IMG/VR virus record: IMGVR_UViG_3300025769_000783
Coordinates: 1 to 24,988 of that record
Strand: one strand, 5' to 3'
Origin: a virus
Length of the DNA stretch: 24,988 nucleotides
Shown here: positions 15,188 to 22,888 of the stretch, piece after piece
How positions within the stretch are numbered: position 1 is the first letter of the stretch
How the letters are laid out: each line of letters begins with the position of its first letter
Notes under the pieces: model-generated
The model's input: only the letters and a program-made list of their open reading frames with translations
Told to the model about the DNA's origin: nothing
Databases searched by the model: none
Translations under genes and position numbers: made by a program

Positions 15188-16167
15188 TGGCTTTTTCGGT
15201 TGTATGGACGAAGGAAACGTCCGGTTCATCGTTCTCTGTCAGTGGCAGTGTTGCTGACGGCAGATCGAAGGTGAGCCAATCCATGACAAGGACTTTTCTT
15301 GTACTTACATCGGCAACAGACTTTCATGATGTCAGTGAAGTCCAAGTTGGTTGCTTGTCATCACTGCCGGTCGTAAACCAGTCAACATGGGTTTCGCCGG
15401 ACGGTCTGCTGTTCATGCCGTTTGCAGTATGCAGGTCCAAGTCGGTTTCAAGAAACAGTTCAAACCCATTCCTGTTTGAAGTTACTTGCGAGTACGAAAC
15501 TGGAGACTCCGATGGAGAGCAATGTGCGGCAGTCCCTCCAACGACAATAGATGAGATTGCACCACAAGTCACAGCCAATGTTGGCAGCTATGACAGGGTG
15601 TTGTATACCGACAAGGCTGGGAAACAGTGCTGGCAGTTTGAGGGTACTGGCACTCCATTCTCGAACCCAGTGATGGAAAAGATACCGACACTTCAGTTGG
15701 TCATCGAGCAGTTTGAAGCATCCATCACTTATGAGCAAATGCTTGAGCGTTCGTTCAAGACGAACAGTTCAACCTACAGGAACAAGGGCAAAGGTCTCTG
15801 GCTAATCGGTGCCGTCAAAGCAGTCGAGCAAACCGTTCAGTTGGCTGGAGGTGAAGCGAATGTGGTCAAGGTTACTTATCCAGTGTCATTGTCTGAACGG
15901 TTCTTCTATCCACCGGGCAAGGCGGTGGCTGAGGGCAATAAAACGATCTACGGTCACGAAACGGTTGTACCATTGGTTGACACATCCTACTTTGAGAACG
16001 GCGAAGTCCTTCCAAGATTCTCAGAGAATGGCGGCAAGGTGATTAGTGGGTATATCAACGAAGATGGCACCAAGCGTGAACCAGCTAACGATATAGATAA
16101 GCGACCAGACTACTTGAGGTTCAAGTCGTTCGACTCGATCAACTTCGGATCATTCTTGCAGGCATAA
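15187..16167 (+). CDS. Putative minor tail protein
   Basis: 326 residues, start overlapping the tape-measure stop (TAATG). Mixed beta-rich sequence with several Cys and no repeats or clear catalytic motifs. Features include FLVLTSATDFHDVSEVQVG, a MPFAVCRSKSVSRN strand region, YRNKGKGLWLIGAVKAVEQ, and KVTYPVSLSERFFYPPG. Its place directly after the tape measure gene is where distal tail or baseplate proteins sit. I do not recognise a named family, so the role is inferred from position. Confidence 0.6.
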   Translation: MAFSVVWTKETSGSSFSVSGSVADGRSKVSQSMTRTFLVLTSATDFHDVSEVQVGCLSSLPVVNQSTWVSPDGLLFMPFAVCRSKSVSRNSSNPFLFEVTCEYETGDSDGEQCAAVPPTTIDEIAPQVTANVGSYDRVLYTDKAGKQCWQFEGTGTPFSNPVMEKIPTLQLVIEQFEASITYEQMLERSFKTNSSTYRNKGKGLWLIGAVKAVEQTVQLAGGEANVVKVTYPVSLSERFFYPPGKAVAEGNKTIYGHETVVPLVDTSYFENGEVLPRFSENGGKVISGYINEDGTKREPANDIDKRPDYLRFKSFDSINFGSFLQA

Positions 16168-16168
16168 C

Positions 16169-16486
16169 ATGGACCCTAGAGTCGTAATCCGAGACTACAT
16201 GATCCAGAAGGATCAAAGAACTGCATCGCTAGATGGAAGGTTTGATGGGTCCACTGGGTTCCTGATGAAAACACAGTCTGCCGGTATCCCAGCTAGGAGT
16301 GGGACAACGGCTGGGTCAGGCAATGCCAAGTTCTGCTACATGAAGAACGATGGCGAGATCGTGACAACCACAATCGAGATGAAAGTTCTTAACCCATTCT
16401 CCGAGCCAATCGGATCTGAAACGTACATTACAGTCAAAGTAATCAACGGTACTCAACTCGTTGTTGATGCCGAAGATTGCCAATAA
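16169..16486 (+). CDS. Hypothetical small tail-region protein
   Basis: 105 residues starting one base after the previous stop. Features: YMIQKDQRTASLDGRFDGSTGFLMK, a Gly/Ser/Ala-rich loop around residues 37-52, and a C-terminal strand pair (TYITVKVINGTQLVVDAED). It could be a small beta-fold tail protein. No family is recognised. The next gene has a strong AAGGAGAAGG site 3 bases before its ATG, so translation restarts well after this gene. Confidence 0.55.
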   Translation: MDPRVVIRDYMIQKDQRTASLDGRFDGSTGFLMKTQSAGIPARSGTTAGSGNAKFCYMKNDGEIVTTTIEMKVLNPFSEPIGSETYITVKVINGTQLVVDAEDCQ

Positions 16487-16498
16487 AGGAGAAGGCAA

Positions 16499-17119
16499 AT
16501 GCCTTTCTACACAACGGGGTATGCCAGCGAGTCAGCCGGAACCGAGATCGTCTCCATCTGCCCTCCAAACGGGGACATGGTTCCTGTCCTTCGTGGGTTC
16601 AGGTATCGGGCAGGAGCTTCTGCCCACAACCTGTACGTCATGTCGCCTCTTGGCATGACCAAGACGATCGAGTTTTCTGCATCGGGTGCGACAACGCTTG
16701 AGTTGGCACGAGACGATCCGGGCAAGACAACGGCAGGCGTTGCTCAGAGTTTGGCGACCGCCGACTGGATTGCATACCGCACAAGAAGCGGTGCGGTCGA
16801 GGCACGCAAGATCACGCTCTCTGGCACGACAGCAACGGTTGCAGCCATTGGCGAAGATGTTGACGTTGGTGCCGATGTCTGGGCGTTCTATGGAACGGGC
16901 GACCACGGTGCAATCAATCTGATTGCCGAATTAAGCTCCACAACGGAGTACGATGGACTCCACGTCCAAGGCGGCATTCCAGCCCAGCGTGGACTCGATG
17001 CACCTGTCTCTGGATCTGGAATGCCATTGTTGATCCTTTCGGACAACATTACCAATGCTGGCGAATTTGACTACGTTCAGTTCGAGTGGATTCCTGCGAG
17101 CGAAGATTTCATCTCCTAA
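16499..17119 (+). CDS. Tail-region protein, paralogue 1 of a tandem pair
   Basis: 206 residues with a strong ribosome site (AAGGAGAAGG). Beta-rich, with the N-terminal pattern GTEIVSICPPNGDMVPVLRGFRYRAGAS and a C-terminal GMPLLILSDNITNAGEFDYVQFEW. Both blocks reappear in the next gene (17119-17844), showing a gene duplication with divergence. This type of small beta-rich protein could be a tail-tip or decoration subunit; that is inference. Stop and next start overlap (TAATG). Confidence 0.65.
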   Translation: MPFYTTGYASESAGTEIVSICPPNGDMVPVLRGFRYRAGASAHNLYVMSPLGMTKTIEFSASGATTLELARDDPGKTTAGVAQSLATADWIAYRTRSGAVEARKITLSGTTATVAAIGEDVDVGADVWAFYGTGDHGAINLIAELSSTTEYDGLHVQGGIPAQRGLDAPVSGSGMPLLILSDNITNAGEFDYVQFEWIPASEDFIS

Positions 17120-17844
17120 TGTTTTCGGTCAGCAACCTAACTGAAACGGTGGGCACCGACATCATTGCGGTCTGCCCATCGAGGGGAACAGACATCCCAG
17201 TTCTTGTCAGGTTCAGGGCAACTGCCGGTGCAAGCCCTGATCCGCAAAAGCTGTATGTCTGTTCTGCGGTTGGGACTGTTGAAAACAGAAAGAAGATCCA
17301 AGCAGGATCAACCTCTGCTGAGCTAACGTCACCAACGTCAAGCAATGGTGACTTTGCAGCCGGCGACCTGTTCCTAGCCGTGAACCGTTCGGGCGGCTAT
17401 GAAGTCTTGGAGATCGACTCGATTACCGGAAACGATGTAACATGGGTGACAGGACCATCGGAGCCTATCCTTACGAGGTCACTACTGTATGCGTTCTACC
17501 GCTCGTCTGGGGAGCCGGAACCCCCATTCCCGACCTTCCCTCCTTCTCACACAGTGTCGAATATTACGACCCCATTCTACGAGATAGCACCAAGCACGAC
17601 TCTGAATCGAGTTGTCTACCAACCTGCTGGCAGAGACCCGCAGATCAGTGGTTCAACCGATGCCTTTGATTCCGAGGGCTGTCCGATGATGCTGATCCTT
17701 ACGAACAACGATGCTGCAAGCACGCTTGATCTTGCAGAGTTCGACTGGGTTGACAGGACTCAGAGCGTTGCAAAACGCTCAGGCATTGCGTCAGAGGATG
17801 CAGAACGAGGCGGAACCGGACCTATTATCTTCCCAAAACCATAA
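17119..17844 (+). CDS. Tail-region protein, paralogue 2 of a tandem pair
   Basis: 241 residues from ATG at 17119. The longer frame from 17086 adds only residues that shadow the previous gene. GTDIIAVCPSRGTDIPVLVRFRA matches the N-terminal block of paralogue 1, and GCPMMLILTNNDAASTLDLAEFDWV matches its C-terminal block. Between them is a Pro-rich insertion (EPEPPFPTFPPSH) absent from paralogue 1. Function unknown; position suggests tail or adsorption apparatus. Confidence 0.65.
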   Translation: MFSVSNLTETVGTDIIAVCPSRGTDIPVLVRFRATAGASPDPQKLYVCSAVGTVENRKKIQAGSTSAELTSPTSSNGDFAAGDLFLAVNRSGGYEVLEIDSITGNDVTWVTGPSEPILTRSLLYAFYRSSGEPEPPFPTFPPSHTVSNITTPFYEIAPSTTLNRVVYQPAGRDPQISGSTDAFDSEGCPMMLILTNNDAASTLDLAEFDWVDRTQSVAKRSGIASEDAERGGTGPIIFPKP

Positions 17845-17846
17845 CG

Positions 17847-20129
17847 ATGAAACACTCCCCTGGTTGCAAGTGCTGCAAGTCTTGCCGACGAATACCACTG
17901 AAATGGGTTCCATCGAGCCCATACGACCGTGGCGAGTACACTGACGACGACCAGTGGAAACCATACACCGAGTACCTACAGTTTGAGACGTTCTGGGCAC
18001 AGGCAACTGACCGCAACGGGGACGTCCAGAAGTTTCTCTACCAAGCACCAGTGACCATGTTCTCTGGTGGTGGCTGGACGAATGCAGAGGAACAGAGGTA
18101 TGTCAAACTGCGTGGCATCTCGTACTACGATCGCCTCGATGACTTCTATCTCGTTGGTGACAGGTGGGCGAGCGATGAAATCGAACTCCACGAGTATCTT
18201 CAGGAAAGGAAGCTGACTGAGGGGCAAGGGATTGTTTCGGTCAAGCAACACATCGAGAAGGACTACTATGTCTCGTGGTATCCCAGCCTGAACTCGACAG
18301 AGCAGTACGATAGCTACGACATGCCGTCACTGCACATCGACATTCAAGCATTGTGCAACGTCGATCATGACCCAGACTCGGAACTCATGCCGACGAGTGG
18401 GTTGCTCAGTTCGATCAAAAAGGCGTTGCCAGAGGAGCGGTTCCAAGGTCCGTACCCAGAGAACTGTATCCCATCATGCAGTGCATTGACCGAAACAATC
18501 TGGAACCCAGACGATCCAGCCTGTGGCAACAAGCCTCCCCACAGCATCGAGATGGTTGCGAGGCATGGGACACTGACCGACTCAGTGGAGGATCTAAGCG
18601 ACCACTACAGGAACGTCAACAATTCACTTGCACAGGCGAGATCGTTTCAGCCGCAGAATGGTGCGGTGACCGAAACGCTTGACATCGAGGCGGAGCTTGC
18701 TGCATCTGGCGAAACTGCTGTCAACCTTCACGGCAATAGGACATGGGCAGGAGAGTACGCAAGGCTGTCAAACAGGAAGGGGAATCCATACCTGCAAAAC
18801 CAAGTCATGGTTGTGACAACGGCTGGGAAGGTGCACACTGGGGAAACAGTTGTTGACCTTGAAGCCGGTGATGTTATCCGCATTGATGACTTCACAAAGG
18901 TTGGCGAGAACCTTGACGCAGCGTTCGAGATCATCAAAGCGGTTGACATTGTTGAATCAGAGAGGACTCACCTGTTTGTCACAAGAAACCACTGGGAGAG
19001 AGTCTTTGACAACACGAGCATAGAGCGACAAATGAACTTGTCTGCGTTCACTGGGCGGCGTGTTGCTTTCCTCGTCAAAGACTTTCGGGACGATGACTTC
19101 ACAAGGACGTTGAACGGGGACTACTCGGTAAAGTTCGGTCCAACCGTATGCACAATCGAGGATGCAGCAACGGTCAGTAACCCGACTTGCCGAAAGGTGC
19201 CTGCATGGGAATGCGAGTGCGAAGAACTGTCGCTGTTGATAGCGACACCGGCAGAGATTGATGCCGCATGGAAGTATGAGTATTGCCGACCATTTGACGG
19301 TGCGATACAAGATCCAGAACCCTTTGATGTCTGGACAAGGGCGTCCGACTCTGGTGGTGCGGTCTGGACTCCACCAAGTGCGGTGGCAACTGTTCCCAGC
19401 AAGTGCTTCGCTAGGGCGTCAGAACTGGCTATTGCACATGCTTGGATGGTGCAGGACTTTGGGCAGCGTTTTGACGGCAAACAGTTTGCTGCGACTTTCC
19501 AAGCTAGGATGAACGTCACGGCAGTATTCCAGTATTCAGAGGCAAGGATATTTGATTGCATCGGCAAGCAAGACAAGGCTGTGATGTCACGATCCGCCAC
19601 TGTCTACATAAACACAACTGCCGACTCCATTGACGGTTTGCTTGGCAATGGAGCAATCAGCGGGACAATTGAAGAAATGGAGGCATTGGCTGTCGAGGCG
19701 GTTGGGAAGCAACGCACGTTCATGGGTACGTTGCTGAACGCAATGATCTGCAACAATTACTTCGGCTTCAATGACGACATGACGGTGTGGGAACAGCGGC
19801 TGGGAATGGTGGAGAATCGAATCACTCTGGATGGTGGTGGATTTGCAGGCTTCAACTGGACAAACGCATTTGTCACAAACGTGACTCCGCTCACGATGGA
19901 ACTAGCGAGAGGCGTGGGCTCCTCCTGCTCCAACGTGATCAGCCAAAACTTCCACCCAGATAGGTCGTCTGCATTCATCGACGAGGCAAAAATAGAGCAA
20001 GAGTTCAAGTTTATCGACTTCTGCCCATCCATTGGAGGCATCCCTGAATCGCAAAACCCAGAAGCAATCTCGTTGCCAAATGAACCAACGGTTCTGGCGA
20101 CAATCGTATCTGGAGCCCCAGTGCTATGA
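17847..20129 (+). CDS. Large Cys-rich tail protein, probable tail-tip/baseplate component
   Basis: 760 residues. It opens with GCKCCKSC (residues 6-13), an unusual Cys cluster, then a Trp/Tyr-rich region (PLKWVPSSPYDRGEYTDDDQWKPYTEYLQF). Cys residues recur through the chain (for example in CRKVPAWECECEEL), and the C-terminal half has long helical and Gly-rich stretches. No enzyme motif was identified. It is the largest protein of the late region after the tape measure, which fits a tail tip or receptor-contact protein. There is no ribosome site before the ATG, so translation is probably coupled to the gene ending 2 bases upstream. Confidence 0.6.
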   Translation: MKHSPGCKCCKSCRRIPLKWVPSSPYDRGEYTDDDQWKPYTEYLQFETFWAQATDRNGDVQKFLYQAPVTMFSGGGWTNAEEQRYVKLRGISYYDRLDDFYLVGDRWASDEIELHEYLQERKLTEGQGIVSVKQHIEKDYYVSWYPSLNSTEQYDSYDMPSLHIDIQALCNVDHDPDSELMPTSGLLSSIKKALPEERFQGPYPENCIPSCSALTETIWNPDDPACGNKPPHSIEMVARHGTLTDSVEDLSDHYRNVNNSLAQARSFQPQNGAVTETLDIEAELAASGETAVNLHGNRTWAGEYARLSNRKGNPYLQNQVMVVTTAGKVHTGETVVDLEAGDVIRIDDFTKVGENLDAAFEIIKAVDIVESERTHLFVTRNHWERVFDNTSIERQMNLSAFTGRRVAFLVKDFRDDDFTRTLNGDYSVKFGPTVCTIEDAATVSNPTCRKVPAWECECEELSLLIATPAEIDAAWKYEYCRPFDGAIQDPEPFDVWTRASDSGGAVWTPPSAVATVPSKCFARASELAIAHAWMVQDFGQRFDGKQFAATFQARMNVTAVFQYSEARIFDCIGKQDKAVMSRSATVYINTTADSIDGLLGNGAISGTIEEMEALAVEAVGKQRTFMGTLLNAMICNNYFGFNDDMTVWEQRLGMVENRITLDGGGFAGFNWTNAFVTNVTPLTMELARGVGSSCSNVISQNFHPDRSSAFIDEAKIEQEFKFIDFCPSIGGIPESQNPEAISLPNEPTVLATIVSGAPVL

Positions 20130-20500
20130 TCTGCACCGAATGCCAACGAAACGTCATAGGCAGCGAGAAATGCCCCCTGTGCAACGCAGAGACAAAGGCG
20201 GCTGTTGTGTCGAGAGAAACTCAGGCAACACGCAGAGGTCGCCCTGGGACCGCTCTCGCTAGGTTAATCCCAGCATGGGCAAAGGCTAACAAGGGCAAGT
20301 GTTCCTGCAAGGACTATCAGGCGAAGATGGACCGTTGGGGAACCGATGGGTGCAGGCAGCACTATGATGAGATTGTTAGCCACCTGATGAAACAAGAAAC
20401 CCATCTGATATCTCCGCTAAGAAAGATACCAGACAGGTTCAAGTTAATGCTCGCCAAAGGTCTCGTGACTTGGGCGATCAACAAATCAGTTGAGGATTGA
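20126..20500 (+). CDS. Small zinc-ribbon protein with C-terminal Cys motif
   Basis: 124 residues, start inside the previous stop (ATGA). Cys3, Cys6, Cys16 and Cys19 form a CxxC...CxxC zinc ribbon. A basic linker with RRGRPG follows. A second motif KGKCSCKDYQAKMDRWGTDG continues with CRQH (Cys59, Cys61, Cys76). I have seen this second pattern as a stand-alone Cys motif in uncharacterised proteins of phage and planctomycete type, but cannot name it. The 3' end overlaps by 15 bases the convergent gene on the other strand. It is the last gene of the late operon. Confidence 0.6.
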   Translation: MICTECQRNVIGSEKCPLCNAETKAAVVSRETQATRRGRPGTALARLIPAWAKANKGKCSCKDYQAKMDRWGTDGCRQHYDEIVSHLMKQETHLISPLRKIPDRFKLMLAKGLVTWAINKSVED

Positions 20501-21001
20501 AATCGGGATGATCTGCTGGAAGTCCTCAACGCACAGGAACGACAATTCGCAGCCTAGATACTGGAGTTCGTCGTTCGCATCATCCCAGCCGCTATTGTCG
20601 GCAAACAGGGAGTACAGGTGAGAAAGGTTGTGGGAGGTCACGAGTTCGCATACGACCGATCGAACGATCATCGCTGCGGCTTCCTCCCAGTCCTCACCGA
20701 CCCGATCCCTGCATAAGATCGGATCAATGACCTTGATCCTACAGGTTGCGTTTACCGCTACGGGAGAGTCATCGGCAGTTGTCATCCGTTGGAGACCGCA
20801 GTCGATGGGCACTTCGCACCTCGGGAAATATTGCACTGGAGTGAGAGCAGGGCAGTGCAGTACAGGGAGACCCGAGGTGCGAGGTCCGGTAATCATCGAA
20901 TCCACCACCAGAAACTCATTCGACTGAGGTCTGCGAGCGAGGCGGGGAAACAAGTCGAGGAGCGGTTCTAGGAAACTCCCCACGAGGTCAAATAGGCTCA
21001 T
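20486..21001 (-). CDS. SPFH/band-7-like domain protein (tentative)
   Basis: 171 residues. The centre (about 68-130) reads GLQRMTTADDSPVAVNATCRIKVIDPI, then EAAAMIVRSVVCELVTSHNLSHL. This resembles the SPFH/prohibitin pattern (T.DG..V.V.....+.V.DP, then helices ending in a short ...L..L). An N-terminal amphipathic or hydrophobic stretch (MSLFDLVGSFLEPLLDLFPRL) could lie on the membrane. Such domains form membrane-associated scaffolds; what a phage uses one for is not known. The start overlaps the upstream gene (ATGA). The call is based on pattern only. Confidence 0.45.
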   Translation of the reverse strand: MSLFDLVGSFLEPLLDLFPRLARRPQSNEFLVVDSMITGPRTSGLPVLHCPALTPVQYFPRCEVPIDCGLQRMTTADDSPVAVNATCRIKVIDPILCRDRVGEDWEEAAAMIVRSVVCELVTSHNLSHLYSLFADNSGWDDANDELQYLGCELSFLCVEDFQQIIPISILN

Positions 21002-21273
21002 CTCTTTCTACTCCTGAATCGTGTTTTCTTCCGGCTGATCGAACGGGCAAATCTCCGCTCGTTGTATTGGCGTGGATCAAAGTCATAATCCAGCCGTTGG
21101 TGTTTCTTGGCACGATGGTCTGATACCCTGATGATCATCCTTCGGTTGCCATTAAACGCCCTCACATAGCGGCTGAGGCTCCTCGGGGAGCGAGAGGTCA
21201 GGACAGTCCAACCCCTCTGCTTGAGGACGCTACAGACGCTGTTGACCACCCTAGCGATGGCGTGGTGGTTCAT
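20998..21273 (-). CDS. Basic hypothetical protein, 91 residues
   Basis: Starts inside the stop of the phosphoesterase (ATGA). The N-terminal half is helical (AIARVVNSVCSVLKQRGWTV), followed by SRSPRSLSRYVRAF and MIIRVSDHRAKKHQ. The C-terminus is almost entirely Arg/Lys (RSISRKKTRFRSRKR). The combination of a helix, SRYV...RISDH-like strand and basic tail is seen in small phage proteins of unknown role. The charge suggests nucleic-acid binding. No function is claimed. Confidence 0.55.
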   Translation of the reverse strand: MNHHAIARVVNSVCSVLKQRGWTVLTSRSPRSLSRYVRAFNGNRRMIIRVSDHRAKKHQRLDYDFDPRQYNERRFARSISRKKTRFRSRKR

Positions 21274-21938
21274 AGAAGCATTGGCTCAAAGATTGGGGTT
21301 GTGCCGTCGATCACGATTCCACACCCGATGATCGGCTTTCGTGAATACTTGATTCCATAATCTTGCTGGTGGTGCTTCCAATCAGCCCCCGACCCAACCT
21401 GCATCCCGAATACACGATGATTTCTGTTGGCAACAAACTCTATCCCAGCCTTCGAGTGGTGATGACCTTGTACAACGCTCTGAAACTCGTCCTTGGCGTT
21501 CAGGGCGGCGGAGGAGCGACCTCGATCGCCATGCTGATAGATCACGCCGTCGATCTCTAACTGGGCATAGCGGGCGTGTACGGTCCATGTATCTGGCAAG
21601 CCAAAGATGCTACCAAAGTCCTTCATCATCTCCTCTGGGATTCCGACCTCGTTCGCCCAGCGATATGGCAGGACATCGTGGTTCCCGATCATGAGGTCTA
21701 CGGCTGGGAAGTAGTGAGTCAGGATTTCGACCTGCTCCATTGCCTGCTCGAACTCTCTGATTGGGTCTTTTTGCTTTGGCTTTTTCAGGTGGAAAGAGAG
21801 GGCACAGTTGTCCACGAGATCACCAATATGGACGACTCGATCACAGTCCCATGACTCATAGCAGTCCCACAAAAAGTCTGGATACTCAGCCAACATGCAT
21901 GGGGCGTGCGTATCCCCGATCACTAGTACTCTGGACAT
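21270..21938 (-). CDS. Calcineurin-like metallophosphoesterase
   Basis: 222 residues with all expected metal-binding motifs in order: GDTHAP (Asp9, His11), GDLVDN (39-44), GNHD (85-88), YQHGD (His136), and GHHHS (158-162). It is a compact phosphoesterase that hydrolyses phosphodiesters or phosphomonoesters. The substrate in phages of this kind is not established. It is preceded by GGAGAGAG, overlaps the resolvase stop (TAATG), and lies in the leftward early-type operon with a resolvase and an SPFH-like protein. Confidence 0.9.
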   Translation of the reverse strand: MSRVLVIGDTHAPCMLAEYPDFLWDCYESWDCDRVVHIGDLVDNCALSFHLKKPKQKDPIREFEQAMEQVEILTHYFPAVDLMIGNHDVLPYRWANEVGIPEEMMKDFGSIFGLPDTWTVHARYAQLEIDGVIYQHGDRGRSSAALNAKDEFQSVVQGHHHSKAGIEFVANRNHRVFGMQVGSGADWKHHQQDYGIKYSRKPIIGCGIVIDGTTPIFEPMLL

Positions 21939-22381
21939 TATTCTCTCTCCATGTAAACGTCGATAGTAACGTACCCACTCTTCAACTCACTACGCTGTGA
22001 ATCGCATTGTAGCCCGTGGACGAATTTGATGTACTTCGGTGAATCATCACGAGCTACACCAGCCTCGATCAGGCTGTCCACCAATTGCTTGGCGTTGCCT
22101 CGAAGCACTGAATCAGCATCCCACAGCCGCTGTCCTTTTCCCAGCCACCTCGTGACCACAAGTCCCTGCAAGCCGTCAGGGGCACCACAGGCTAGATAGG
22201 AGTCGAGGTGAAACTCGGTCCCATTCTTCGAGATCACATAGGCGTTCGCCAAGGCGTTCACCCATGCCTTTCTCTCTTTGTGGGATGCTGACCAATGTTT
22301 CGACTGACCATTGTTGGAGTTCTTCAACTCCTTGTCCACAACTATCCTGTACTCTTTCTCAAAGCCGTGCATGACACTCAT
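21938..22381 (-). CDS. RusA-like Holliday-junction resolvase
   Basis: 147 residues. Features of the RusA family are the early NNGQSKHWSASHKERKAW region and the conserved acidic core WDADSVLRGNAKQLVDSL, then EAGVARDDSPKYI (Asp88, Asp90, Asp102, Asp112/113). The protein cuts branched DNA intermediates, which in phages helps replication and packaging. First gene of the leftward cluster, facing the 278-base regulatory gap. In-frame Met at residue 4 is an alternative start. An inverted repeat (GGAGTT/AACTCC at 22316-22331) lies inside the gene. Confidence 0.75.
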   Translation of the reverse strand: MSVMHGFEKEYRIVVDKELKNSNNGQSKHWSASHKERKAWVNALANAYVISKNGTEFHLDSYLACGAPDGLQGLVVTRWLGKGQRLWDADSVLRGNAKQLVDSLIEAGVARDDSPKYIKFVHGLQCDSQRSELKSGYVTIDVYMERE

Positions 22382-22410
22382 CTGTTCACCGCCCGTTTGT
22401 TTTGGTTGGT

Positions 22411-22481
22411 AGGTAAGCTCTCGTTTGCTGAGTTCTCGCCAGCTGCGTTGAACTCGCTAGCGATACGCAAGAGCTTAACCT
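22411..22481 (+). repeat. 71-base bulged hairpin, copy B
   Basis: The outer arms AGGTAAGCTCT and AGAGCTTAACCT pair over 11 bases with one bulge. The middle stem contains GCT/AGC and CGT/ACG pairs with bulges on the 3' side, and the apex pairs GAGTTC with GAACTC. The same length as copy A (1858-1928 minus strand) and 49 of 71 positions identical without gaps; GAACTCG(C/T)TAGCG is almost unchanged. An A-T pair of copy A is a G-C pair here, which keeps the stem. It lies about 30 bases upstream of the leftward resolvase start and upstream of the rightward promoter. Confidence 0.75.
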
Positions 22482-22568
22482 CCCAAACCGGAAAATGCAA
22501 GGAGGATTTTTTATTGCAACCCCAAATCGAGGTTTTGTGCTGAAAAACAGGGAAAAAAGTTTTTTTGG
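22482..22568 (+). promoter_or_regulatory. Leader part of duplicated element, copy B
   Basis: Starting 17 bases after the hairpin, as in copy A, there is AAGGAGGATTTTTT, a strong ribosome-site-like box with no ATG at a normal distance. It is followed by a weak hairpin (AACC/GGTT near 22518-22534) and the A/T joint AAAAAAG plus seven T (22553-22566). A 28-codon ATG frame (22495-22581) and a 9-codon TTG frame pass through it, but neither is conserved in copy A. Purpose unknown. Confidence 0.5.
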
Positions 22569-22586
22569 AATTTCACGCTAAAGCCA

Positions 22587-22614
22587 TTGCCACACATGTG
22601 GCGATCTGTATAAT
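22587..22614 (+). promoter_or_regulatory. Rightward early promoter with internal operator-like palindrome
   Basis: TTGCCA (22587-22592) and TATAAT (22609-22614) are separated by 16 bases. The spacer holds GCCACACATGTGGC (22589-22602), a 6-base inverted repeat with a 2-base centre that overlaps the -35 box, where a repressor could act. Transcription would begin near 22621 and give a leader of about 40 bases before ATG 22660. This is the best consensus promoter in the window. Confidence 0.65.
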
Positions 22615-22659
22615 GGGGGCATCGAAGCAAACAACACCCGCCAACACGAAGGCAAAACA

Positions 22660-22887
22660 ATGACCAGCGAACAAGCAGAACGATTTGAAGCATCCCTTCG
22701 GGCAACACACGCCCGAATTGACCGCAGACTCAACAGAGTGCGTGAGCAACTCGACAAAGGGCGATACTCGCTTTCCGACACTGTGTTCGGGAAACTGCTG
22801 GGGCAGCGTGACGAGCTGGCTAATGCAAGTAACGACCTCGAACTGCTGCGATCCGAGTTCGAGCTTTTTAAACAGGGGGTTCTGTAG
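22660..22887 (+). CDS. Small helical early protein, 75 residues
   Basis: Preceded by GAAGGC and the promoter at 22587-22614. Almost entirely alpha-helical and charged (EQAERFEASLRATHARIDRRLNRVREQLDKG and LGQRDELANASNDLELLRSEFELF), probably a coiled coil that forms dimers. No family recognised. First gene of the rightward early operon that leads to the Sak4-type ATPase. Confidence 0.65.
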   Translation: MTSEQAERFEASLRATHARIDRRLNRVREQLDKGRYSLSDTVFGKLLGQRDELANASNDLELLRSEFELFKQGVL

Positions 22888-22888
22888 A

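Noticed and set aside
22316-22331. Inverted repeat GGAGTT-CTTC-AACTCC
   Set aside because: It lies in the resolvase coding sequence and has no T-run or link to a gene boundary; kept only as a remark.
22411-22481. Miniature inverted-repeat transposon
   Set aside because: Homology continues about 90 bases beyond the palindrome, no target-site duplication is visible, and the internal stems are conserved.
22495-22581. 28-codon ATG frame in the regulatory gap
   Set aside because: Copy A has no matching ATG, and the ribosome-like box lies after the ATG, not before it.
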